A DNA stretch of 12,528 nt from an uncultured Paracoccus sp. (GTDB lineage: Bacteria; Pseudomonadota; Alphaproteobacteria; Rhodobacterales; Rhodobacteraceae): assembly GCF_946221145.1 (NCBI RefSeq), contig NZ_CAMIOH010000085.1, positions 1 to 12,528 on the forward strand. Direction: 5' to 3'. Made by a program: the position numbers and the translations under genes. Of the stretch, positions 6,758-12,331 are shown piece by piece (position 1 is the stretch's first letter; every line of letters starts with the position of its first letter). The notes beneath the pieces are model-generated. The model was given only the letters and a program-made list of their open reading frames with translations, did no database searches and was not told where the DNA came from.

Positions 6758-8575
6758 ATGTCAGGACACCCCACCTTCGATGCCGCTGATCCCCGTTCCG
6801 GCAGCGACCTTGGCAACCTTCCCGAATGGGATCTGACTGATCTGTATCCCGCCCCCGATTCGGCTGAACTGACCGCCGACATCGCGCTGCTGGACAGCGA
6901 GGTCCGCGACTTTGCCGGCCGCTATCAAGGCAGGCTGGCCGACCTGACCCCGGCCGAGATGCTGGCCTGCATCGAAGCCTATCAGAAGATCGACATCACC
7001 GCCGGGCGGATCATGTCCTATGTCGGGCTGCGCTATTACCAGAACACGCTGGATCCGGCGCGGGCCAAGCAGATGGGCGACCTGCAAGGGCGGATCACCG
7101 ACATCACCACGCCGCTGGTCTTCTTCGGGCTGGAATTCAACCGCATCCCCGACGCCACCTATGAGACGGTGTTTGCTGCCCCTGACGGCCCGGCCCGCTA
7201 CAAGCCCGTCTTCGACCGGATGCGCGCCATGCGCCCGCATCAGCTGTCCGACGAATTGGAGCAGTTCCTGCATGACAATTCGGTCGTGGGCGCCGCCGCC
7301 TGGAACCGGCTGTTCGACGAAACCACCGCCGCCCTGGAATTCGACGTGGACGGCGAAACGCTGGGCCTGGAAGCCACGCTGAACCTGCTGACCGACCACG
7401 ACCGCGCGCGGCGCGAAGCCGGGGCGCGCGCCCTGGCCGCCGTGTTCGGCAAGAACGTCAAACTGTTCGCGCGCATCCACAACACCTTGGCCAAGGAAAA
7501 GGCCATCGAGGACAAGTGGCGCAAGATGCCCACGCCGCAGACAGGCCGACATCTGGCGAACCATGTCGAACCTGAAGTGGTCGAGGCGCTGCGCAATGCC
7601 GTCACCGCCGCATATCCGCGCCTGTCGCATCGCTATTATGCGCTGAAGGCGACATGGCTGGGGCTGGATCGGTTGCAGGTCTGGGACCGCAACGCGCCGC
7701 TGCCCAGTGCGCCCAGCCGCGTCGTCGACTGGCCCGAGGCGCGGGCGACCGTTCTGGACGCCTATGCCGGGTTTTCGCCGCGTCTGGCCGAACTAGCGGA
7801 ACCGTTCTTCGACAAGGGCTGGATCGACGCCGCCGTGACGCCCGGCAAGGCCCCCGGCGCCTTTGCCCATCCGACCGTCACCACGGTCCACCCCTATGTG
7901 ATGTTGAACTATCTGGGCAAGCCGCGCGACGTGATGACGCTGGCGCACGAGTTGGGCCATGGCGTCCATCAGCGGCTGGCGGCGGGTCAGGGCGAGTTGC
8001 TGGCCTCGACGCCCTTGACGCTGGCCGAAACCGCCAGCGTCTTTGGCGAGATGCTGACCTTCCGCGCGCTGCTGGCGCGGACCACCGATCCCGCGCAGAA
8101 AAAGGCGCTGCTGGCCGGCAAGGTCGAGGACATGATCAACACGGTCGTCCGCCAGATCGCGTTCTATGACTTCGAATGCAAGCTGCATGCCGCCCGCGCC
8201 GAGGGCGAGCTGACACCCGACGACATCAACGCGCTGTGGATGTCGGTGCAGGCCGAAAGCCTGGGTCCGGTGTTCGACTTCATGCCGGGATACGAGACCT
8301 TCTGGACCTATGTGCCGCATTTCGTGCATTCGCCCTTCTATGTCTATGCCTATGCTTTCGGCGACGGCTTGGTGAACGCGCTGTATGCGGCCTATGAGGA
8401 CGGTTTGCCGGATTTCCAGCAGAAGTATTTCGACCTGCTGGCGGCGGGCGGATCGAAGCATCACAAGGAACTGCTGGCGCCTTTCGGGCTGGATGCGTCC
8501 GACCCGACATTCTGGGACAAGGGGCTGTCGATGATCGAGGGCTTCATCGACGAGCTTGAGGCGTTGGAGGCGTAA
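6758..8575 (+). CDS. pepF: Oligoendopeptidase F (M3 family zinc metallopeptidase)
   Basis: Cytoplasmic zinc endopeptidase that cuts short peptides. It has 605 residues, as expected for the M3B group. Zinc-binding HELGH lies at 397-401 (two His ligands and the catalytic Glu398), with the third ligand Glu424 in LAETAS 27 residues after His397. The N-terminal helical region (LPEWDLTDLYP, about 21-31) and the C-terminal segment FWTYVPHFVHSPFYVYAYAF are typical of PepF. The start at 6758 has a good ribosome site (GAAAGGA, 6745-6751). A pair of hairpins begins at the base after the stop. The neighbouring M19 dipeptidase could take its products further, although that enzyme appears exported, so this link is only a suggestion. 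Confidence 0.96.
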   Translation: MSGHPTFDAADPRSGSDLGNLPEWDLTDLYPAPDSAELTADIALLDSEVRDFAGRYQGRLADLTPAEMLACIEAYQKIDITAGRIMSYVGLRYYQNTLDPARAKQMGDLQGRITDITTPLVFFGLEFNRIPDATYETVFAAPDGPARYKPVFDRMRAMRPHQLSDELEQFLHDNSVVGAAAWNRLFDETTAALEFDVDGETLGLEATLNLLTDHDRARREAGARALAAVFGKNVKLFARIHNTLAKEKAIEDKWRKMPTPQTGRHLANHVEPEVVEALRNAVTAAYPRLSHRYYALKATWLGLDRLQVWDRNAPLPSAPSRVVDWPEARATVLDAYAGFSPRLAELAEPFFDKGWIDAAVTPGKAPGAFAHPTVTTVHPYVMLNYLGKPRDVMTLAHELGHGVHQRLAAGQGELLASTPLTLAETASVFGEMLTFRALLARTTDPAQKKALLAGKVEDMINTVVRQIAFYDFECKLHAARAEGELTPDDINALWMSVQAESLGPVFDFMPGYETFWTYVPHFVHSPFYVYAYAFGDGLVNALYAAYEDGLPDFQQKYFDLLAAGGSKHHKELLAPFGLDASDPTFWDKGLSMIEGFIDELEALEA

Positions 8576-8635
8576 GGGGGCTGCCGCCCCCATCCGCTGC
8601 GCGGATTCCCCCGCGGATATTTATGTGAAGAAGAG
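8576..8635 (+). repeat. Tandem hairpins plus a sequence resembling a Rhodobacteraceae intergenic element
   Basis: Directly after the pepF stop, GGGGGC-TGCC-GCCCCC (8576-8591) is followed by ATCCGC-TGC-GCGGAT (8592-8606). Then comes CCCCCGCGGATATTT and an AAGAAGAG tract. From memory, similar GGATATTT...AAGAAGA strings recur between genes in this family of bacteria; I cannot verify this. The hairpins may end pepF transcription, but no T run follows. The AAGAAGAGG end serves as the ribosome site of the next gene. Confidence 0.5.
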
Positions 8636-8640
8636 GGGCT

Positions 8641-9822
8641 ATGCTGAAGCGGATATTTGCGGCTGTGGCGGGTCTGGTCGTGCTGGGCGCGGCGGCGTTC
8701 TTTGTGCTGGCGCCCGGCTATGTCGAACGGGGCCTGAACCCGCTGCACATGCCCGAGGGCGGCTGGCCGGTCAGCGCGCAGGCGCAGGCGCTGCATGACC
8801 GGCTGGTGATCGGCGACTGGCATTCCGACGCGCTGCTGTGGGACCGCGATCTGCTGAAGCGCGCGGATCGCGGCCATACCGATGTGCCGCGCCTGGCCGA
8901 GGGCAACGTGGCGGTGCAGGTCTTTACCACCGTGACGAAAAGCCCGCGCGGCCAGAACTATGGCCAGAACAGCGCGGAGGCGCCCGACAACATCACCCCG
9001 CTGTTCATGGGCCAGCTGCGTCCGGTGCGGTCATGGTTTTCCCTGCGCGAACGGGCGCTTGTGCAGGCCGAGGCCCTGGCCCGAGCGGCCGATGCCGCGC
9101 CGGACCGGCTGCGCGTGATCCGCACCCGGGCCGACCTGCAGGCGGTTCTGGACGCGCGGGCGGGCGGTCAGCGGGTGCTGGGCGCCGTGCTGGGATCCGA
9201 GGGCGGGCATCCGCTGGAGGGCGATCCGGCCAATCTGGACGTGCTGTATGATGCAGGCTTCCGGCTGATGGGCCTGACGCATTTCTTTGACAACGAACTG
9301 GGCGGCAGCCTGCATGGCGAGGGCGGGACCGGCGCGGGCCTGTCGGATTTCGGGCGGCAGGTGGTGGATGACATGATCCGCCGCGGCATGGTGATCGACC
9401 TGGCCCATGCCTCGCCGCTGATGGTGCAGGACGTGCTGGCGATCCCCGATGCGCGCCCGGTCCTGTCCCATACCGGCATCCACGGCCATTGCGGCAGCGC
9501 CCGCAACCTGGACGACGCGCTTGTCCAGGCCATCGCCGCCAAGGGCGGGGTGATCGGCATCGGCTTCTGGTCGGACGTGGTCTGTGGCGGCACCCCCGCG
9601 CATATCGCCGAAAGCATCGCCGCCGCGATCGCCCTGGTGGGCGAGGATCATGTGTCGCTGGGGTCGGATTATGACGGCTCGGTCGGGGTGCCGTTCGACG
9701 CGGCGCATCTGTCGGCACTGACGCAGGCGCTGCTGGATCAGGGGCTGACCGAAGCCCAGATCGCCAAGGTCATGGGCGGCAACATGATCCGTGTCCTGTC
9801 CGAAACCCTGCCCGAGGGCTGA
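8641..9822 (+). CDS. Membrane-anchored M19 (renal dipeptidase-type) dipeptidase
   Basis: A 393-residue zinc dipeptidase of the amidohydrolase-like M19 family. Residues about 5-24 form a hydrophobic segment after K3-R4: an uncleaved anchor or signal peptide placing the enzyme in the periplasm. All family metal ligands can be seen: His61 and Asp63 in DWHSD, bridging Glu187 in GSEGGH, His256 in DLAHAS, His277 in LSHTG and Asp343 in GSDYDG. The C-terminal KVMGGNMIRVLSE is also typical. The AAGAAGAGG ribosome site is close to the ATG. The stop is 3 bp before rbsD, so the two share an mRNA. Family members cleave dipeptides, sometimes with D-residues; the actual substrate is unknown. Confidence 0.93.
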   Translation: MLKRIFAAVAGLVVLGAAAFFVLAPGYVERGLNPLHMPEGGWPVSAQAQALHDRLVIGDWHSDALLWDRDLLKRADRGHTDVPRLAEGNVAVQVFTTVTKSPRGQNYGQNSAEAPDNITPLFMGQLRPVRSWFSLRERALVQAEALARAADAAPDRLRVIRTRADLQAVLDARAGGQRVLGAVLGSEGGHPLEGDPANLDVLYDAGFRLMGLTHFFDNELGGSLHGEGGTGAGLSDFGRQVVDDMIRRGMVIDLAHASPLMVQDVLAIPDARPVLSHTGIHGHCGSARNLDDALVQAIAAKGGVIGIGFWSDVVCGGTPAHIAESIAAAIALVGEDHVSLGSDYDGSVGVPFDAAHLSALTQALLDQGLTEAQIAKVMGGNMIRVLSETLPEG

Positions 9823-9825
9823 GCG

Positions 9826-10209
9826 ATGAAACGCACCCCTCTGCTGCATGCCGAACTGTCCGGCCTGATCGCCGCGATGGGCCATGGCGACCTGCTGGTG
9901 ATCGGCGATGCGGGCCTGCCGGTTCCGCCGGGTGTGCGCTGCATCGACCTGGCGGTGACGCGCGGCGTGCCCGGTTTCTTCGACGTTTTGGACGCGGTGC
10001 TGTCGGAACTGGTCGTGGAGCGCGCCGCCTGGGCGTCCGAGGCCTCGGATGAGGTGCAGGCCGCGATGCGGGGCCGGGCGACAGGCCAGCACCGCATGGT
10101 TGCCCATGACGCGTTCAAGGCGCTGACCCGCAATGCCCGCGCCATCGTGCGGACCGGAGAGTTCACACCCTATGCCAATATCTGCCTGTGGTCCGGCGTG
10201 GCGTTCTGA
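9826..10209 (+). CDS. rbsD: RbsD/FucU-family sugar pyranase (D-ribose pyranase-like)
   Basis: A 127-residue protein of the family that interconverts pyranose and furanose or anomeric forms of sugars such as ribose or fucose. The conserved catalytic His20 (MGHGD) and Asp28 (IGDAGLP) fall at the same numbers as in E. coli RbsD, and the C-terminus YANICLWSGVAF keeps the family pattern YANI...GV.F. No ribose or fucose transporter, kinase or regulator is nearby. Instead it is tightly coupled to the M19 dipeptidase (3-bp gap), so its sugar substrate cannot be inferred from context. RbsD and FucU are hard to separate by eye, so the symbol is provisional. Confidence 0.85.
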   Translation: MKRTPLLHAELSGLIAAMGHGDLLVIGDAGLPVPPGVRCIDLAVTRGVPGFFDVLDAVLSELVVERAAWASEASDEVQAAMRGRATGQHRMVAHDAFKALTRNARAIVRTGEFTPYANICLWSGVAF

Positions 10210-10214
10210 CCATC

Positions 10215-10239
10215 GGAACCCGTCGCGCGACACGGCGTT
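10215..10239 (+). promoter_or_regulatory. Putative EcfG (general stress) sigma promoter for the entericidin-like gene
   Basis: GGAAC (10215-10219), 16 bases, then CGTT (10236-10239): a full match to the alphaproteobacterial EcfG consensus. It begins 6 bp after the rbsD stop. A start about 7-10 bases further on leaves a leader of roughly 25 bases that contains the Shine-Dalgarno. It is the second such match in the window. Confidence 0.6.
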
Positions 10240-10255
10240 CGGAACCAGATCATGG

Positions 10256-10267
10256 CACAGGAGTGTG
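10256..10267 (+). promoter_or_regulatory. Ribosome site inside a short inverted repeat, copy 1
   Basis: CACAGGAGTGTG carries AGGAG (10259-10263), 9 bases before the entericidin ATG. CACA and TGTG can pair around GGAG, giving a weak 4-bp hairpin. The same 12 bases recur at 10927-10938. Confidence 0.6.
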
Positions 10268-10272
10268 GACGG

Positions 10273-10410
10273 ATGCAGAAGAAATTTATCGGCCTTGGCG
10301 CGGTTCTGGCGATGATGGCCCTGGCAGGCTGCCAGACGGCGCAGGGCCTGGGCCGCGACGTGTCGACCGCCGGACAGGTGATCCAGCAGGAAAGCGCGCA
10401 GGCGATGTAA
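10273..10410 (+). CDS. Entericidin-like small lipoprotein
   Basis: A 45-residue lipoprotein, easily missed because of its size. The signal peptide MQKKFIGLGAVLAMMALAG ends in lipobox L-A-G-C with Cys20. The short mature part (CQTAQGLGRDVSTAGQVIQQ) follows the EcnA/EcnB pattern: C-x-T-x-x-G-x-G-x-D, then an amphipathic helix. In E. coli, EcnB is a stationary-phase, RpoS-dependent bacteriolytic lipoprotein paired with EcnA. No antidote partner is adjacent here, and many alphaproteobacterial homologues stand alone as small envelope lipoproteins. The start is supported by AGGAG 9 bases upstream. It has its own EcfG-type promoter and a downstream hairpin, so it is probably a single-gene stress-controlled unit. 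Confidence 0.85.
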   Translation: MQKKFIGLGAVLAMMALAGCQTAQGLGRDVSTAGQVIQQESAQAM

Positions 10411-10418
10411 GCGAACCC

Positions 10419-10442
10419 AAGGCGGCCTTCCAGGGCCGCCTT
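10419..10442 (+). terminator. Hairpin after the entericidin-like gene, probable terminator
   Basis: AAGGCGGCC (10419-10427) pairs perfectly with GGCCGCCTT (10434-10442) around TTCCAG. Only two T end the right arm and no T run follows, so termination may be inefficient or the hairpin may protect the 3' end. Confidence 0.6.
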
Positions 10443-10531
10443 CGGACATCTGTCGGATCCAGCCGCGCGGGGTATCAGTCGTCACTCGACAACCTGGGGC
10501 CTGCTGACGATCATTGGATAGGGATTTCGGC

Positions 10532-10921
10532 ATGGGATGCGCAATGCGGATGATGGTCCTTGTTCCGCTGCTGATGCCCGTTCCGGCAGCGGCATTCACG
10601 GCGCAAAACGGCATGACGGCGCTGCGCACGGGCGCGGCCGAGATCACCGTCATCAACGAAACTCGACGGGGCGATACGGACTACTGGTGCGCGGCGGGCG
10701 ATTTCGTGCAGCGCAGGCTTGATCTGCCGGGAAGCACGCGAATCTGGCGCGCCTCGCCCAAACCGCGCCGGGCGGGGGACGGCATCGTTTTTACACTGGA
10801 TCCTGCGAATGCGGCAAAGGGCGCGGGCTTGTCGCAATTCGGCAGCGGACCGCGCGACGGGTCCATCCCTGCGGCGATGGCGGTTGGCCATTGCCGGCGG
10901 ATCCTGCCATATTTCAACTGA
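10532..10921 (+). CDS. Secreted protein of unknown function with WCAAGD motif
   Basis: A 129-residue protein. The ATG at 10532 is preferred because AGGGA (10520-10524) is 7 bases upstream. ATGs at 10544 and 10550 are alternatives, and a TTG at 10514 would bring no ribosome site. All starts give a signal peptide (MRMMVLVPLLMPVPAAAF, cleavage probably after an Ala). The mature part starts TAQNGM, then EITVINET, DYWCAAGDFV, STRIWRASP.PRRAGDGIVFTL, and ends GHCRRILPYFN. Its only mature cysteines (WCAAG and GHC) could form one disulfide. From memory this resembles conserved secreted hypothetical proteins of Rhodobacteraceae; I know no function. The next small gene starts 19 bp downstream, so they may share a transcript. 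Confidence 0.72.
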   Translation: MGCAMRMMVLVPLLMPVPAAAFTAQNGMTALRTGAAEITVINETRRGDTDYWCAAGDFVQRRLDLPGSTRIWRASPKPRRAGDGIVFTLDPANAAKGAGLSQFGSGPRDGSIPAAMAVGHCRRILPYFN

Positions 10922-10926
10922 ACCAA

Positions 10927-10938
10927 CACAGGAGTGTG
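10927..10938 (+). promoter_or_regulatory. Ribosome site inside a short inverted repeat, copy 2
   Basis: CACAGGAGTGTG is identical to 10256-10267. AGGAG (10930-10934) is 6 bases before the ATG at 10941. It supports that start. Confidence 0.65.
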
Positions 10939-10940
10939 AA

Positions 10941-11114
10941 ATGAAGAACCCTTGGATGAGCGCGTGGCTGTCCGCCGCCAACAGCATGACCGGCGCGGCC
11001 AAGGGCCAGATGATGGCCGAGATGAGCAGGACGCAGAGCCAGATGATGAAGGACTGGCAGAAGGCGTGGATGGACGCCTGGATGGGGATGTGGGTGCCGG
11101 GCGGGCGCCGATAG
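10941..11114 (+). CDS. 57-residue Met/Trp-rich amphipathic protein, unknown function
   Basis: A small ORF of 57 residues with 11 Met and 6 Trp, which is extraordinary in so short a chain. It has no signal peptide or continuous membrane segment. Residues about 14-51 look helical, with MM pairs at 24-25 and 35-36, and Trp at 39, 43, 47 and 51. This i+4 spacing puts one Trp per turn on roughly one helix face. The ends are NPW near the start and PGGRR at the C-terminus. The start is fixed by AGGAG 6 bases upstream; the longer open frame upstream runs over the preceding gene and has no ribosome site. Membrane-surface, granule-surface or protein binding are possible roles. I do not recognise the family. 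Confidence 0.7.
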   Translation: MKNPWMSAWLSAANSMTGAAKGQMMAEMSRTQSQMMKDWQKAWMDAWMGMWVPGGRR

Positions 11115-11119
11115 CGGCG

Positions 11120-11281
11120 TCAGGCAACCTGCCGCGCCACCAGCCAGGTCGCGGGCACGGCAAGTGCCGCGCCGATGGCGGCGGCAATCAGAATGGGCTT
11201 CCAGTTATAGAACCCCTTCGCCAGCACGGCCACCACGCCGATCCCCGTCAGCGAGGTCATGACGATCGACAACAAGAGCAT
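11120..11281 (-). CDS. Small two-helix membrane protein, unknown function
   Basis: A 53-residue protein with two hydrophobic helices (about residues 2-20 and 29-49) separated by the loop AKGFYNWKP and ending ALAVPATWLVARQVA. Rhodobacteraceae genomes commonly carry such a short protein, often mislabelled 'CTP synthetase' in databases; the function is unknown. The only ATG is at 11281, but no ribosome site is suitably placed for it. GGAG (11306-11303) sits 6 bases before an in-frame ACG (11296-11294), and starting there would add TARLF, which as MARLF resembles the start I remember for relatives. The true start may thus be a rare ACG. It is convergent with the 57-residue gene, with only 5 bp between the stops. 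Confidence 0.72.
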   Translation of the reverse strand: MLLLSIVMTSLTGIGVVAVLAKGFYNWKPILIAAAIGAALAVPATWLVARQVA

Positions 11282-11351
11282 GAAAAGACGGGCCGTGGTG
11301 GACTCCGAATATGGTTCGGCGGAAGGATGGCACGGCTATGGGACATGCGCT

Positions 11352-11365
11352 TTGATCGAGATCAC
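11352..11365. promoter_or_regulatory. FNR/CRP-family-like binding site
   Basis: TTGAT-CGAG-ATCAC matches the FNR consensus TTGAT-N4-ATCAA at 9 of 10 positions. On the other strand TGTGATCTCGATCAAA also resembles a CRP site. It is centred about 77 bp upstream of the ATG of the 53-residue - strand gene, the only gene it could serve nearby. Confidence 0.35.
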
Positions 11366-11584
11366 ATTTAGGGGCTGATCCGTGGCAGGCTGCGCGCTTG
11401 CCCGCACCGTTGGCGCCTGAGGAAAGTTGGTGAACCTTCCCGAGAATTAGCCGTACTCGTCGTTTCACCGCGACAGGGCGGCAGGTCGGGTGAATCGAAT
11501 AAGCCGCCGCATCGGCCTCAGGGTCGGGTTTCTCCCCACTAAGGACCGGCGACGGGCCATGCGTATCGGTTGCGGATCGTAAGG

Positions 11585-11621
11585 CGTAGAGTGGGGTTTT
11601 ACCGCCACCAACCGGTGGCGG
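11585..11621 (+). repeat. REP-like repeat, copy 1
   Basis: It starts CGTAGAGTGGGGTTTTACC (11585-11603), which matches copy 2 at 16 of 18 aligned positions with one gap. It ends in a perfect hairpin CCGCCACC-AACC-GGTGGCGG (11602-11621). GGCGGAT follows a similar distance on in both copies. Confidence 0.6.
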
Positions 11622-11649
11622 ATCATGTATGAGGATACAGTGCACAACC

Positions 11650-11722
11650 CGTAGGTTGGGTTTTACCTTATCGGTTTAAGGCGGATGGCGCAGAGGAATG
11701 GTGGGATGGACTCCCACCTACG
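11650..11722 (+). repeat. REP-like repeat, copy 2, bounded by inverted ends
   Basis: It starts CGTAGGTTGGGTTTTACC and ends ACTCCCACCTACG, so CGTAGGT (11650-11656) and ACCTACG (11716-11722) form terminal inverted repeats. Its right part is a hairpin GGTGGGA-TGGAC-TCCCACC (11700-11718). GTAGGTTGGGTTT-type ends are common in dispersed bacterial palindromic repeats. It lies 5 bp from the stop codon of the AT-rich gene on the other strand. Confidence 0.6.
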
Positions 11723-11727
11723 CCTGC

Positions 11728-12328
11728 TTACAAGTGGTCAAAAATCTTGCGGGTTTCTTCGTCTGTCGCAAGCTGAAAAGCTGCAAGCTTCTTTGCATCA
11801 AAACTTGTGAAAGGATATCCAATATCTCGCCGCATAGCAGCAATAAGGTTGGCAACTGATTTTAATACAGCAGCTAACTGCTTTGCTGTTTCTTGCTTGT
11901 CAGGCTGCAAGTGACCTGAAAAGTTGATTAGCTTTTCCCTATGATCTGCGTATGCTGTAATGACGCTATCAGAACCCCAAAAAATTAACTCCTTTTGGAA
12001 CTCGAAAAGTTCCGCCATTATTTCACCTTGTGTCTTGCCGACGCCTGTAACTTTCTCTTGCGAAAAAATTCCAAAGTAGTGATCGATAAATTTCTTGTAA
12101 ACAGCAATCTTTTCTTGTGTTATGCGCTGCTTCGCATCTTTATTTCTCTCGGACCACTTCCCTAAGATAAATACCAATATGCTCACGAAAGCCGTGATAA
12201 CCGTCGTCTTTATTGACGCTATCTGAATTAGATAACAAAGACCATAATAATTTTACCGCCCAGAAAAAGATTGCAATAAAAAACATTGCTACGGCGGCGC
12301 CTAAGACGACCTTCCTTTTATCGGTCAC
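11728..12328 (-). pseudogene. AT-rich membrane-anchored protein gene, apparently frameshifted
   Basis: Two open frames read as one gene. Frame A starts GTG at 12328, 3 bp after the lepA stop, and encodes a hydrophobic helix (VVLGAAVAMFFIAIFFWAV) and then SNSDSVNK. Frame B, one base over, would continue TTVITAFVSILVFILGKWSE, a second helix, then a mostly helical charged domain (AKQRITQEKIAVYKKFI; FEFQKELIFWGSD; AAMRRDIGYP) to a stop at 11728. Joining them near 12203-12214 gives about 199 residues with two helices. Frame B's only start nearby is GTG at 12186, inside the second helix, which argues against two separate genes. G+C is about 40 percent, far below the neighbours, indicating acquired DNA. 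The domain resembles widespread uncharacterised membrane-anchored proteins with a WGSD...AIRKDLG-like pattern; no function is known to me. Sequencing error or programmed shifting are alternatives to a true pseudogene. Confidence 0.6.
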
Positions 12329-12331
12329 ACC

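Larger units (their letters stand above)
11282..11727. other. Intergenic stretch without a convincing gene
   Basis: About 450 bp. Open frames on the - strand here lack ribosome sites and family motifs. The stretch contains an FNR/CRP-like box (11352-11365), an inverted pair GGCGGC...GCCGCC near 11477-11510, and two REP-like repeat copies at its right end. I see no tRNA or recognisable structured RNA between 11366 and 11584. Confidence 0.6.

Noticed and set aside
7793..8593. A 266-codon open frame on the - strand
   Set aside because: It is the antisense of pepF including its HELGH region; a shadow frame.
8613..8658. Direct repeat GCGGATATTT on both sides of the dipeptidase start
   Set aside because: The second copy is explained by the codons of the signal anchor; 10 bases is too short to claim function.
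10241..10262. A second GGAAC just after the entericidin promoter
   Set aside because: No CGTT follows at 16-17 bases, so it is not counted as a promoter.
9031..10656. A 541-codon open frame on the - strand
   Set aside because: It is antisense to the dipeptidase and rbsD, both of which have complete sets of conserved residues on the + strand. The antisense translation has no recognisable motif or ribosome site.
11390..11560. Possible structured RNA, suggested by GAGGAAAGT reminiscent of RNase P RNA
   Set aside because: The other conserved RNase P elements are not found at the right distances, and the stretch is too short for a full molecule.
11205..11645. A 146-codon open frame on the - strand
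   Set aside because: It crosses the REP-like repeats and overlaps the 53-residue membrane protein in another frame, with no ribosome site or family features. A repeat-derived translation is more likely.
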